From contig NZ_FMAQ01000017.1 of assembly GCF_900094945.1 (NCBI RefSeq), positions 1-40,901 on the forward strand: a DNA stretch of 40,901 nucleotides, given 5' to 3'. The position numbers were made by a program, and so were the translations under genes. Shown here piece by piece: positions 8,522-17,296 of the stretch; within the stretch, counting starts at the first letter, position 1, and every line of letters begins with the position of its first letter. This DNA comes from Gilliamella bombicola. Lineage in GTDB: Bacteria; Pseudomonadota; Gammaproteobacteria; Enterobacterales; Orbaceae. The notes below the pieces were generated by a model. The model was not told the DNA's origin and did not search any database. It saw only the letters and a program-made list of their open reading frames with translations.

Positions 8522-11218
8522 ATGACCGAACTAGCCAAAGAAATAACCCCCGTTAACATTGAAGATGAGTTAAAATCCTCTTATCTTGATTATGCAATGT
8601 CTGTCATTGTTGGACGTGCTTTACCTGATGTCCGTGATGGTTTAAAACCTGTTCACAGGCGAGTTTTATTTGCTATGCATGAAGCGGGATATGATTGGAA
8701 TAAACCTTATCGAAAGTCTGCTCGTGTTGTTGGGGATGTAATCGGTAAATACCATCCACATGGTGACTCGGCGGTTTATGACACAATTGTACGTATGGCC
8801 CAACCATTTTCATTGCGCTATATGTTAGTTGACGGTCAAGGTAACTTCGGTTCTGTTGATGGTGATTCAGCTGCTGCAATGCGTTATACAGAAATTCGGA
8901 TGCAAAAGTTTGCAGGAGCATTATTAACGGATCTTGATAAAGAAACGGTTGATTTTTCTCCTAACTACGATGGTTCAGAAATGATTCCAGATGTGTTACC
9001 AACACGAATTCCTAACTTATTAATTAATGGAGCATCAGGGATTGCTGTTGGTATGGCGACTAACATCCCTCCTCACAATTTATCTGAAGTTATTAATGGC
9101 TGCTTGGCTTTTATTGAAGACGAAAATATTTCGGTTGATGGTTTAATGGAATATATCCATGGGCCAGACTTTCCAACGGCAGCATTGATTAATGGCCGAA
9201 AAGGCATTGAAAATGCTTATCGTACTGGTCGTGGTATTATCTATATTCGTTCTAAAGCAACTATCGAAGTTGATGACCATTCAGGAAGAGAAACGATCAT
9301 TGTTAATGAAATTCCGTATCAAGTTAACAAGAAAAAATTGATCGAGAAAATAGCTGAATTGGTCAAAGATAAAAAAATAGAAGGTATTTCGGCATTACGC
9401 GATGAATCTGATAAAGATGGTATGCGTATCGTTATTGAAATAAAGCGTGATGCGGTTGGTGAAGTTGTTTTAAATAATCTTTTTTCGTTGACTCAATTGC
9501 AAGTTTCATTTGGTATCAATATGGTGGCTTTACATAAAGGTCAACCCAAACTGTTAAACTTGCGTGAAATGATTGAAGCTTTTGTACTTCATCGTCGTGA
9601 AGTAGTTACGCGTCGAACTATTTATGAACTACGTAAAGCACGTGAGCGCGCTCACGTGTTAGAAGGTTTGGCAATTGCACTCGCTAATATTGATCCAGTT
9701 ATTGAATTAATTCGTGCAGCTGCAACGCCAAGTGAGGCAAAAACTAAATTACTGGCTCAAGCTTGGCAACTTGGAAACGTTGCATCGATGTTGGAAAAAG
9801 CAGGTAATGATGCTGCTAGACCAGAAGATTTAGCGCCAGAATTTGGTATTCATGAGGGACACTATTACCTATCAGATGCACAAGCTCAAGCGATTTTAGA
9901 TCTTCGCTTACATCGTCTAACAGGACTTGAACATGAGAAAATTCTTGATGAATATAAAGATTTATTAGTTCAAATCGGTGAGTTATTGCATATTTTAGCA
10001 AGTTCAGAGCGTTTAATGGAAGTGATTCGAGAAGAACTCGAAGCCATTCGTGACCAGTTCCAAGATGCTAGACGGACCGAAATTACAGCAAGTAGTGCAG
10101 ATATTAATATTGAAGATCTCATTGCCCAAGAAGATGTCGTTGTTACTCTTTCGCATCAAGGTTATGTAAAATATCAACCGATTTCAGATTATGAGGCTCA
10201 ACGTCGTGGTGGTAAAGGTAAATCTGCAACTAAAATTAAAGAAGAAGACTTTGTTGAAAAATTATTAGTTGCTAATACCCATGATACGATTCTCTGTTTC
10301 TCTAGTCGTGGTCGATTATATTGGATGAAGGTTTATCAATTACCTGAAGCAAGCCGTGGTTCTCGTGGTCGCCCAATAATAAACTTATTACCTCTGGAAG
10401 AAAACGAACGTATTACTGCAATTTTACCAGTTAGAGAATTTGATAATGAACATTGTGTATTCATGGCTACCGCACAAGGTACAGTTAAGAAAACTTCTTT
10501 AATTGAATTCAGCCGTCCTCGAAGTGGTGGAATTATTGCGATTAATTTGCGTGACGATGATGAATTGATTGGTGTTGATTTAACTAGTAATGATCCTTCA
10601 GCTATGACTGATGATGAAGAAATGAATGATGATAGCGTGATAGAAGATATTGATACTGAAGATGATGAAGTTTCACAACTCTCAACTACTGAAGATATTA
10701 TGTTATTCTCAGCCAATGGTAAAGTTGTTCGATTCCCAGCGAATAAAGTTCGTTGTATGGGGCGAACTGCTGCAGGTGTTCGAGGCATAAAACTTGAGAG
10801 TGATGACAAAGTGGTGTCTCTGATAGTACCTCGTGGAAATGGCGCAATCTTAACTGCAACCCAAAACGGTTATGGTAAACGTACAGAGCAAGAGTTGTAC
10901 CCAACGAAATCACGTGCAACTAAAGGTGTTATTTCTATCAAAGTAAGTGAGCGTAATGGAGCTGTGGTTGGGGCAGTTCAAGTTGATGAAACAGATGAAA
11001 TCATGTTAATTACAAATGCAGGAACACTTGTTCGTACTCGAGTTGCAGAAGTCAGTATTGTAGGCCGTAATACTCAAGGGGTTATGCTTATTCGAACAGC
11101 GGAAACTGAAAAAGTAGTGGGACTACAGCGAATCGCTGAAACAGAGGACGATAATGAATCCGAATTATTATCACAGTGTGAAGAGCGGAGTGATTTGGCG
11201 CCGGGGGCCGAAGAATAA
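8522..11218 (+). CDS. gyrA: DNA gyrase subunit A
   Basis: GyrA cuts and rejoins DNA in the A2B2 gyrase that introduces negative supercoils. The 898-aa product (E. coli 875) has the winged-helix and tower domains, catalytic Tyr122 (RYTEIR), and the quinolone region GDSAVYD with Ser83 and Asp87 in the susceptible form. The GyrA box QRRGGKG starts at residue 560, the E. coli position, and opens the DNA-wrapping beta-pinwheel. Unusual: within that pinwheel about 33 extra residues (about 689-723) rich in Asp/Glu sit between VDLT and [15 protein letters not shown], where E. coli has only DGSDE-like residues. The C-terminal acidic tail is short. An intrinsic terminator follows, so gyrA is probably monocistronic. 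Confidence 0.98.
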   Translation: MTELAKEITPVNIEDELKSSYLDYAMSVIVGRALPDVRDGLKPVHRRVLFAMHEAGYDWNKPYRKSARVVGDVIGKYHPHGDSAVYDTIVRMAQPFSLRYMLVDGQGNFGSVDGDSAAAMRYTEIRMQKFAGALLTDLDKETVDFSPNYDGSEMIPDVLPTRIPNLLINGASGIAVGMATNIPPHNLSEVINGCLAFIEDENISVDGLMEYIHGPDFPTAALINGRKGIENAYRTGRGIIYIRSKATIEVDDHSGRETIIVNEIPYQVNKKKLIEKIAELVKDKKIEGISALRDESDKDGMRIVIEIKRDAVGEVVLNNLFSLTQLQVSFGINMVALHKGQPKLLNLREMIEAFVLHRREVVTRRTIYELRKARERAHVLEGLAIALANIDPVIELIRAAATPSEAKTKLLAQAWQLGNVASMLEKAGNDAARPEDLAPEFGIHEGHYYLSDAQAQAILDLRLHRLTGLEHEKILDEYKDLLVQIGELLHILASSERLMEVIREELEAIRDQFQDARRTEITASSADINIEDLIAQEDVVVTLSHQGYVKYQPISDYEAQRRGGKGKSATKIKEEDFVEKLLVANTHDTILCFSSRGRLYWMKVYQLPEASRGSRGRPIINLLPLEENERITAILPVREFDNEHCVFMATAQGTVKKTSLIEFSRPRSGGIIAINLRDDDELIGVDLTSNDPSAMTDDEEMNDDSVIEDIDTEDDEVSQLSTTEDIMLFSANGKVVRFPANKVRCMGRTAAGVRGIKLESDDKVVSLIVPRGNGAILTATQNGYGKRTEQELYPTKSRATKGVISIKVSERNGAVVGAVQVDETDEIMLITNAGTLVRTRVAEVSIVGRNTQGVMLIRTAETEKVVGLQRIAETEDDNESELLSQCEERSDLAPGAEE

Positions 11219-11230
11219 CTTTTAATTATT

Positions 11231-11265
11231 AAAAAGGATTAGTTAATATAACTAATCCTTTTTTT
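11231..11265 (+). terminator. Intrinsic terminator of gyrA
   Basis: AAAAAGGATTAGTTA (11231-11245) pairs perfectly with TAACTAATCCTTTTT (11249-11263) around a 3-base loop and ends in T residues. It lies 12 bases after the gyrA stop. Confidence 0.93.
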
Positions 11266-11298
11266 ATTTAGAATAATATCGAAAAGGAATAGTATTAG

Positions 11299-12621
11299 AT
11301 GTCGTTTTTTATAAAAAAAATATTAACAAATCTTGCATGGCAAATTTTAATTGCTTTGGTTTTAGGTATTGCGATGGGGGCCTATTTATTTGAGCTTTCT
11401 GTCCCATCTCATCCTTTACATTCTTACTATCAGTTTTCGATAGTCAATATCTTTCAACCAGCGGGTGATATCTTTATTCGTTTAATTAAAATGATTGTAC
11501 TACCTATTATACTTAGTACATTAACACTAGGTATTGCAGGTATTGGCGGTTCAAAACGATTAGGTACATTAGGATTTAAAACAATACTTTATTTTGAGAT
11601 TATTACAACTATTGCTATTTTGTTAGGTATTTGCTGGGGAAATATTTTTTCACCGGGAGCAGGAATTGATTCATCTACTCTTGCAACCACTGATGTTAGT
11701 AAATATGCCAAAGCAGCTGAGGAATTGAACGGAAAACCACATGGTTTGATTGTTATGATTCTTGATATGATTCCTGCAAATATTTTTAAAGCAATGGCTG
11801 ATGGTGCAATTTTACCGGTTATCTTTTTCTGTGTTTTTTTTGGTTTAGGGCTAATGTCTTTACAAGATAAACAGCGTGAACCATTTCTTTTCTTCTTAAA
11901 AGTAATTTCAGATACCATGTTTAAAGTAACTAACATGATTATGCGTTATGCACCAATTGGTGTTTTTTCACTTATTACGGTAACTGTTGCTAAATATGGT
12001 TTTGAATCCTTACTGCCTTTATTTAAATTAATTTTAACAGTGTATTCGGCAATGATTATTTTCACATTAGTGATACTTGGTCTTGTTTGTAAACTTTGTC
12101 ACTTTAATATTTTTACATTGTTGAGAATTTTAAAAGAAGAGTTGGTAATTGCATTTTCAACGGCGAGTTCTGAAACAGCACTACCGAAGATTATTGAAAA
12201 GATGGAAGCTTATGGTGCTCCAAAATCAATAACTAGCTTTGTTATTCCTACGGGCTATTCATTTAATCTTGATGGATCGACACTTTATCAAAGCATAACT
12301 GTTATCTTTTTAGCGCAGCTATTTAGCATCGATCTAACAATTTTGGATCAAATTATTATTGTTATCACATTAATGATAGCATCTAAAGGGATTGCTGGCG
12401 TTCCTGGTGCTTCAATTTTAGTTTTATCGGCAACACTTGGTAGTGTCGGTATACCTCTTGAAGGTATTGGCTATATTATGGGTGTTGAACGAATCTTAGA
12501 CATGGGAAGAACGGTAGTTAATGTAGTAGGTAATGCATTAGCTGCAATTGTTATTGCACGCTGGGAGCATGTCTTTGACGATAAAAAAGCAAGATCATAT
12601 GAGCAACAATATTTAAAATAA
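11299..12621 (+). CDS. gltP: Glutamate/aspartate:proton symporter
   Basis: GltP imports L-glutamate and L-aspartate with protons across the inner membrane (DAACS family). The 440-aa product matches E. coli GltP (437) throughout. It has the PAGDIFIRLIKMIVLPII segment, the re-entrant hairpin serine-rich motif STASSETALP, GYSFNLDGSTLYQS, and ASKGIAGVPGAS, which together form the substrate and ion sites. The C-terminus KWEH-like ARWEHVFDDKKA is also conserved. It stands alone between the gyrA terminator and its own terminator at 12642, so it is a single-gene unit; no dedicated promoter could be assigned. Confidence 0.93.
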   Translation: MSFFIKKILTNLAWQILIALVLGIAMGAYLFELSVPSHPLHSYYQFSIVNIFQPAGDIFIRLIKMIVLPIILSTLTLGIAGIGGSKRLGTLGFKTILYFEIITTIAILLGICWGNIFSPGAGIDSSTLATTDVSKYAKAAEELNGKPHGLIVMILDMIPANIFKAMADGAILPVIFFCVFFGLGLMSLQDKQREPFLFFLKVISDTMFKVTNMIMRYAPIGVFSLITVTVAKYGFESLLPLFKLILTVYSAMIIFTLVILGLVCKLCHFNIFTLLRILKEELVIAFSTASSETALPKIIEKMEAYGAPKSITSFVIPTGYSFNLDGSTLYQSITVIFLAQLFSIDLTILDQIIIVITLMIASKGIAGVPGASILVLSATLGSVGIPLEGIGYIMGVERILDMGRTVVNVVGNALAAIVIARWEHVFDDKKARSYEQQYLK

Positions 12622-12641
12622 AATCATTGTTTGCTTATTTC

Positions 12642-12670
12642 AGCTTCAGGTAAAAACTGAAGCTTTTTTA
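12642..12670 (+). terminator. Intrinsic terminator of gltP
   Basis: AGCTTCAG (12642-12649) and CTGAAGCT (12657-12664) form an 8-bp stem with a 7-base loop, followed by TTTTTTA. Confidence 0.9.
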
Positions 12671-12717
12671 TTTCTTAAGTAGTTAATCAATGAGCAACAT
12701 CAATTTTAAAAAGATAT

Positions 12718-12746
12718 AAAAAAACCCAGCATTGCTGGGTTTTTAT
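12718..12746 (-). terminator. Intrinsic terminator of rpmB-rpmG (possibly bidirectional)
   Basis: AAAACCCAGC (12721-12730) and GCTGGGTTTT (12734-12743) form a 10-bp stem with a 3-base loop. Read on the minus strand it ends in seven T residues, 13 bases after the rpmG stop. It also has T residues on the plus strand and could back up the gltP terminator. Confidence 0.9.
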
Positions 12747-12758
12747 TATTTATTAAAA

Positions 12759-12926
12759 CTATTTAATCTTAGCTTCTTTATAAACTACATGTTGACGAAC
12801 TACAGGATCGTATTTTTTGATCTCCATTTTTTCAGGCATAGTTCTTTTGTTTTTGCTAGTGGTATAAAAATGACCTGTACCAGCAGAAGAAACTAATCTA
12901 ATTTTTTCGCGTACACCTTTTGCCAT
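12759..12926 (-). CDS. rpmG: 50S ribosomal protein bL33
   Basis: A 55-codon reading frame encodes [20 protein letters not shown] at its start and ends VVYKEAKIK, the complete bL33 sequence of gammaproteobacteria (55 aa in E. coli). bL33 binds 23S rRNA near the E site of the large subunit. It starts 15 bases after the rpmB stop, has a purine-rich ribosome binding site, and is the last gene before the terminator. It is too short for ordinary ORF thresholds and is easily missed. Confidence 0.97.
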   Translation of the reverse strand: MAKGVREKIRLVSSAGTGHFYTTSKNKRTMPEKMEIKKYDPVVRQHVVYKEAKIK

Positions 12927-12941
12927 GATATGGTTTCCTTA

Positions 12942-13178
12942 TTAGTACTTTTCACCACGGGCACGAAGTTCAGCTAAAACTGCATCAATACCCTTTTTAT
13001 CGATAGTACGCATACCTTTAGCAGATACACGCAATTTTACAAAACGTTTTTCACTCTCAATCCAGAAACGGTGAGTTTGAAGGTTTGGTAGAAAACGACG
13101 TTTAGTAGCATTCATCGCATGAGAACGATTATTTCCTACTAAAGGACCTTTTCCTGTTACTTGGCATACTCGTGACAT
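12942..13178 (-). CDS. rpmB: 50S ribosomal protein bL28
   Basis: bL28 is a small structural protein of the large ribosomal subunit. The 78-aa product starts [12 protein letters not shown] and ends ELRARGEKY, as in E. coli (78 aa). An upstream in-frame ATG would add eight residues, but the start at 13178 is preceded by GGAG and matches the family. It is the first gene of the rpmB-rpmG pair. A ~140-base leader containing a nested hairpin separates it from a strong promoter. Confidence 0.97.
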   Translation of the reverse strand: MSRVCQVTGKGPLVGNNRSHAMNATKRRFLPNLQTHRFWIESEKRFVKLRVSAKGMRTIDKKGIDAVLAELRARGEKY

Positions 13179-13207
13179 GTCAATAATTCTCCGAAATTTC
13201 AATGCTT

Positions 13208-13252
13208 AAGCCTTGGGCGTAATATGTTAATGGAATTAACCTCGTCAGGCTT
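13208..13252 (-). promoter_or_regulatory. Structured 5' leader of rpmB-rpmG
   Basis: Read on the minus strand, AAGCCT and AGGCTT form an outer stem (13247-13252 with 13208-13213). Inside it GTTAAT and ATTAAC form a second stem with loop TCC (13226-13240). The element lies in the transcribed leader, 30 bases before the rpmB start. It could be a ribosomal-protein autoregulatory site; that role is inferred only from position and structure. Confidence 0.45.
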
Positions 13253-13323
13253 TTAGTTTGCTGCAGTTCTATCTGAGAAGCAGTCTAACCTCTCACACTA
13301 CACCCACAATAATGAGGTAGCGA

Positions 13324-13352
13324 AGTATACGCTGTTATACGCAAATTCTCAA
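13324..13352 (-). promoter_or_regulatory. Sigma70 promoter of rpmB-rpmG
   Basis: On the minus strand TTGAGA (-35, 13347-13352) and TATACT (-10, 13324-13329) are separated by exactly 17 bases. This gives a start near 13317 and a leader of about 140 bases. The remaining 13353-13561 is AT-rich and shows no gene; it must hold the aroE-like promoter, which could not be pinpointed. Confidence 0.75.
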
Positions 13353-13561
13353 GCATTATCTTATTTAAGCGTAAAATAAGTTTATTGTCCAAATGAATAT
13401 TAACAAATAGATGTCTGTTACTATTAAACGATAACTTTCTAATTTTGATTATGTAGATTAAATACAAAAACGGTTTAATTTTATAATAAATATGTTTTAA
13501 TACTATGATTTATCGATTTTATCCATTTTAGGTTTAATTTTCTAATTTTTAAGGAGGTTAT

Positions 13562-14392
13562 ATGGAACAGTTTACGCCATATAGTATATACGGCATTATC
13601 GGTTATCCTTTAGGACATAGTATGAGCCCTCTTATTCATACTACATCATTTCAAGACAATGGAATTCCTGCAATTTTAGTTCCTTTTGCTACACCTCCGG
13701 AAGATATTGCAACTTTATTTAAATCCATAAGGTTATTAAACATTCGAGGCTTATGTGTCACCATTCCACATAAACAAACAGTTATTCCTTATTTAGATGA
13801 AGTAACCGATCATGTAAAGAAAGCGGGAGCGGCTAATTTAGTTTATTGGAATGGAGATAAACTTTGTGGTGATAATACTGATATTGTTGGATTTATGGAA
13901 CCGCTTAAAACAAAAAAACTACCTGCAGATTATAAAAAAGTATTATTACTTGGTGCAGGGGGAGCTGCACGTGCAGCTGTTGTTGGGTTACAGGAACTTG
14001 GTTATACCGATATTACAGTAACAGATATTGTAGATGATTTACCTAATATGTTAGCTAATGAATTCAATCTTAAAACTATTAAATGGGAAGACCGTAGTAA
14101 AGTTGAAGCTCAAATTATTATTAACTCAACACCATTAGGCATGACGGGTAAATTTGAAGATCAAACACCTTATAAACAAGCTTGGTTTAAAGGTAAAGGT
14201 GTGGCTTATGATATTGTTTATACTCCATACAATACGCGTTTTAGACAAGAAGCTGAACAAGCTGGTTGGGAGTCAATTTCAGGACGTGAAATGTTTATTG
14301 GCCAGGCAAATGCTCAATTTAAAATTTGGACAGGGAAAAATCTTTCTGAGCGCGCAAAACAGGCTGTAATTGATGCTTTGAATAAAAAATAG
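13562..14392 (+). CDS. aroE: Shikimate dehydrogenase family protein
   Basis: AroE-family enzymes reduce 3-dehydroshikimate to shikimate. The 276-aa product (E. coli AroE 272) has the substrate serines in GHSMSP (18-23), catalytic Lys71 in IPHKQ and Asp107 in GDNTD, and the nucleotide-binding loop GAGGAARA (131-138). After the second Rossmann strand, E. coli AroE has Asn-Arg-Thr to hold the NADP phosphate; here the residues are Asp155-Ile-Val, which suggests NAD preference, as in quinate/shikimate dehydrogenases. The start follows an ideal AAGGAGG. It heads a loose plus-strand group with ydiL-like, aroL and a YdiM-type transporter, so it may serve shikimate or quinate use rather than be the housekeeping AroE. 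Confidence 0.85.
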   Translation: MEQFTPYSIYGIIGYPLGHSMSPLIHTTSFQDNGIPAILVPFATPPEDIATLFKSIRLLNIRGLCVTIPHKQTVIPYLDEVTDHVKKAGAANLVYWNGDKLCGDNTDIVGFMEPLKTKKLPADYKKVLLLGAGGAARAAVVGLQELGYTDITVTDIVDDLPNMLANEFNLKTIKWEDRSKVEAQIIINSTPLGMTGKFEDQTPYKQAWFKGKGVAYDIVYTPYNTRFRQEAEQAGWESISGREMFIGQANAQFKIWTGKNLSERAKQAVIDALNKK

Positions 14393-14553
14393 TTGCCCAA
14401 ATGGTAAATATGGCTAGTTAATTGGAATTAGTCATGTTTTCCGTTATTTATATAATTGCTTTGTGATTGCCAAATTTGTATGTTATTTAATTGGTCTAAA
14501 CAAAGTTAACATATCAATTAGATAGTTTAAGAGCATCATAATAAGGAGCATTT

Positions 14554-14907
14554 ATGACTAATTTAGAGTTGCAAGCATATCGTCGTTTCTTTATGTTAAA
14601 AGTGTCAGAAGCCAGTGAATATATTGGTAAAACAGATGTTAATACATGGCATGATTGGGAAAATGGGACAAAACCGATTCCAGAATTTGTTGTAACAGCA
14701 ATGCAAGATCTAAAGAAACTTCGAATCGAAAAAATAAATATCATCATCAATAGTATCAATGATCGAGTTGGCAGTAATACTATTCGTTATTTTATGACAT
14801 ACGAAGAGTTTAAAAAGGTAAATATTAACCTTGATATTATTCAGTGGCGATTACATCAATCGATAGCGACAGAGCTCTATTTTCGTGGTCTAGAAAAACT
14901 GTGTTAA
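14554..14907 (+). CDS. ydiL: YdiL-like helix-turn-helix protein (DUF1870)
   Basis: The 117-aa product aligns along its full length with E. coli YdiL (118 aa): ELQAYRRFF at the start, WHDWENG in the middle, DRVGSNTIRYF, and ATELYFRGLEKLC at the C-terminus. The family has a Cro-like helix-turn-helix and is related in fold to Aca2-type repressors; its target is not known. The start is preceded by AAGGAG. In E. coli ydiL lies next to ydiM, ydiN, ydiB and aroD; here it again lies among shikimate genes, which supports a local regulatory role. That role is inferred. Confidence 0.85.
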   Translation: MTNLELQAYRRFFMLKVSEASEYIGKTDVNTWHDWENGTKPIPEFVVTAMQDLKKLRIEKINIIINSINDRVGSNTIRYFMTYEEFKKVNINLDIIQWRLHQSIATELYFRGLEKLC

Positions 14908-14956
14908 TTGGTTTTATCTGCAAGATTTTAGCACTATTTAATATTTTTACGATTTT

Positions 14957-14974
14957 TGTAAAAAAATATTTACG
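14957..14974 (+). promoter_or_regulatory. Candidate TyrR box upstream of aroL
   Basis: TGTAAA-N6-TTTACG matches the TyrR operator consensus TGTAAA-N6-TTTACA at 11 of 12 defined positions. It lies 145 bases before the aroL start. A weaker partial box (TGTAAA then AGGACA) lies at 15092-15109. E. coli aroL is repressed by TyrR, so the location fits; AT-richness raises the chance of a random match. Confidence 0.5.
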
Positions 14975-15118
14975 GTAATGTTTTTAAAAGTGATGTTAGA
15001 GTTCATTAAACATTATTTTTTTAATTTATTAAATAATATATAAAAATATATTGCAAAAACGAGAGTAAATCACTAGCATGGTAACATATTCTGTAAAGAA
15101 AAAAGGACAGAACCCAAT

Positions 15119-15631
15119 ATGAATAAAACAATTTTTTTAGTTGGTGCAAGGGCAGCAGGTAAAACAACAATGGGAAAAATGTTAGCGAATAAGCTATCGT
15201 TTTCTTTTATTGATACCGACAGCTATTTACTTGAAACTACTCAAAAAACGGTAGCTGAAATTGTTGAAAAAGAAGGTTGGGAAGGATTTAGATCAAGAGA
15301 AAGCCAAGTGCTTGTTGATACAACTAAACCAAATCGCGTCGTTGCCACTGGTGGAGGAATGGTATTAGCTGAGCATAACCGCCATTTTATGAAACAAAAT
15401 GGCACAGTTATCTTTTTATCTGCTCCAGCGGCAACACTAGCTGCTCGTTTAATGAAAGATCCGAATGTTGCTCAAAGACCATCGTTAACGGGCTTATCTA
15501 TTGCTGATGAAATAGAAAAAGTATTAACTGAAAGATTGCCTTTATATCATGATGCAGCACACCATATAGTGAATGTTGATCAAGATGAAAGCTTGATTCT
15601 AGCTAAAATGCTTGAGATGCTAGGAAGTTAA
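15119..15631 (+). CDS. aroL: Shikimate kinase II
   Basis: This enzyme phosphorylates shikimate with ATP, the fifth step toward chorismate. The 170-aa product resembles E. coli AroL (174) more than AroK: VAEIVEKEGWEGFRSRE, ATGGGMVLAEHNRHFM and the C-terminal half. The Walker A motif GARAAGKTT is at 9-17, shikimate-binding Asp34 and Arg58 are present, and GGG is at 78-80. The start follows AAAAAGGA. A candidate TyrR box lies upstream and an intrinsic terminator follows, so aroL is probably its own unit within the shikimate cluster. Confidence 0.9.
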   Translation: MNKTIFLVGARAAGKTTMGKMLANKLSFSFIDTDSYLLETTQKTVAEIVEKEGWEGFRSRESQVLVDTTKPNRVVATGGGMVLAEHNRHFMKQNGTVIFLSAPAATLAARLMKDPNVAQRPSLTGLSIADEIEKVLTERLPLYHDAAHHIVNVDQDESLILAKMLEMLGS

Positions 15632-15649
15632 TTTAACCTTTTATAACAG

Positions 15650-15676
15650 ATACCACTTAAACAGTGGTATTTTTAT
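15650..15676 (+). terminator. Intrinsic terminator of aroL
   Basis: ATACCACT (15650-15657) and AGTGGTAT (15663-15670) form an 8-bp stem with a 5-base loop, followed by TTTTATT. Confidence 0.88.
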
Positions 15677-15868
15677 TGGTAATAGACAACAATAAAATTA
15701 TAATAAGAATTCTATATAACTTTAATTTTCTGTCAGATTTTTGCTATTTTTAGAAGTAAAGAAGATAAAAGTTAAGTAACAAATCTAGATTTACTCTTTC
15801 TGCTTAATATTGATACATATATATTGAATAGAACTAAAGTTTTATGTTTTACATATGGAGTATGACAA

Positions 15869-17068
15869 ATGGAAAATCGAAAGATCAATTCTTATGGAAT
15901 TGTCGGATCTATTTATGCAAACTATATTATTCAAAGTATTGCGCTAATTGTGATTATGCAATTTTCTCAAGCGCTTTCAAAGCAACTAAATACTGATATA
16001 GTTGGGCTTGGTTATGTTGCATCTGGCATAGGAATTGGCAAAATATTTTTAATGTTCGTTGGTGGGGTGCTATCAGATAAATTTGGTAGAAAGTTATTTA
16101 TTTATCTAGGTATGATTTGTTACGCTATCTTTTTTGTAGGAATAATTTTTTGTACCAACATTCATATAGCTTTTTGTTTAGCGATTGCCGTGGGGGCGGG
16201 GAATTCTTTTTTAGATACAGGCTCTATGCCTGCATTGACTGAATGCTTTCCTGGAGCTGCGAGCTCTGCAAGTGTTCTTATAAAAGCCTTCATTTCCATC
16301 GGAACGCTAGTTCTACCTTTTATTGTTACTTTTTTTGATACCAACAAAATATGGTATGGTTGGGCGTTTCTTGGTTTTACTGCTTATTTAATCATTAACA
16401 GTTTATTATTATTACCTCAACAATTCCCACATAAAGATACGACAATCAAAGGTTGTGAAGGTTCAGTAAACTATTTTACAGGTAATCCTCGATTTGAATT
16501 TGAAGGTATTTTACTGATTGTCATGGGATTTACTACAACAGCAACATTTGTCATTATTTTACAGTGGTTACCGACTATCGCTATTAAAGGTGTTAATATG
16601 AGCGATATCGATGCAAACCAACTGATCAGCTATTATAGCACCGCATCCATTATCTCGGTATTTGTTACAGCATTTGTGGTTAAACGTTTCTTAAAACCAA
16701 TATTTTGTATTATTATTCTGCCGGCTTTGTCTGCCTTAGTATTAATTGTGTTTTATTTCAATATTTCACCAGTCATGTGTGTCATTGCTGCAATTGGCGT
16801 AGGATTTACTGCTGCAGGCGGCGTGTTACAGTTGACTTTGGTTGTAATGCAACAACTGTTCCCAACTCGTAAAGGTCTGGCCGTTGGTTGTATGTATACA
16901 TTTAGTGGACTATCGTTTGTTGTCATTCCGCGTATAGTGCCAAAATTAGCTATGATCAATGTCAGTTATGCTATTTTAATAGACTTTTTTATTGCAGTAT
17001 CAAGTGTATTACTTGGATCAATTGTTTTTTATCGTTTTAAGAAGGTCATTGATTTAACAAAAATATAA
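15869..17068 (+). CDS. MFS transporter, YdiM/YdiN type
   Basis: A 399-aa inner-membrane protein with about twelve hydrophobic helices. The loop between helices 2 and 3 carries the MFS signature GGVLSDKFGRKLF (residues 68-80). Its pattern follows E. coli YdiM and YdiN: FGRKLFIYLGMICY, NSFLDTGSMPALTECFP, IKAFISIG and GFTAAGGVLQLTL. These proteins are uncharacterised but in E. coli lie beside ydiB and aroD. Here too the neighbours are aroE-like, ydiL-like and aroL, so uptake of shikimate, quinate or a related acid is a reasonable guess. It has its own ribosome binding site (GGAG) and its own terminator. The substrate is not shown by the sequence. Confidence 0.85.
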   Translation: MENRKINSYGIVGSIYANYIIQSIALIVIMQFSQALSKQLNTDIVGLGYVASGIGIGKIFLMFVGGVLSDKFGRKLFIYLGMICYAIFFVGIIFCTNIHIAFCLAIAVGAGNSFLDTGSMPALTECFPGAASSASVLIKAFISIGTLVLPFIVTFFDTNKIWYGWAFLGFTAYLIINSLLLLPQQFPHKDTTIKGCEGSVNYFTGNPRFEFEGILLIVMGFTTTATFVIILQWLPTIAIKGVNMSDIDANQLISYYSTASIISVFVTAFVVKRFLKPIFCIIILPALSALVLIVFYFNISPVMCVIAAIGVGFTAAGGVLQLTLVVMQQLFPTRKGLAVGCMYTFSGLSFVVIPRIVPKLAMINVSYAILIDFFIAVSSVLLGSIVFYRFKKVIDLTKI

Positions 17069-17097
17069 TTTATTGATCTAAAGTTTAATGTTATGGG

Positions 17098-17123
17098 GCA
17101 TGCCAATATGGCATGCTTTTTTT
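17098..17123 (+). terminator. Intrinsic terminator of the MFS gene
   Basis: GCATGCCA (17098-17105) and TGGCATGC (17109-17116) form a perfect 8-bp stem with loop ATA, followed by seven T residues. Confidence 0.93.
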
Positions 17124-17296
17124 CATACTAACGGTTTTTAAAATTTTAACTTAATCTTTTTAATTAACCATTTAATGCTGGGTTAATTGGTCGTTTTTCA
17201 ATCAGATACTTATCGATTTTCAATTTTATCTTTTATAAATAGTGAATATTTAGATTGTTGATAGAACCTTAAAATATAGCTTGCTATTAAATCAAA

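Noticed and set aside
8765-8785. Possible quinolone-resistance changes in gyrA
   Set aside because: Ser83 and Asp87 are both the susceptible residues.
10336-10809. 157-codon minus-strand reading frame opposite gyrA
   Set aside because: It is antisense to the well-conserved gyrA pinwheel, Ser-rich because it mirrors Asp/Glu codons, and has no recognisable domain.
11589-11936. 115-codon minus-strand frame inside gltP
   Set aside because: Antisense shadow of a conserved transporter gene; no ribosome binding site or family match.
13285-13467. 60-codon minus-strand frame upstream of rpmB
   Set aside because: It overlaps the rpmB promoter and has no conserved features.
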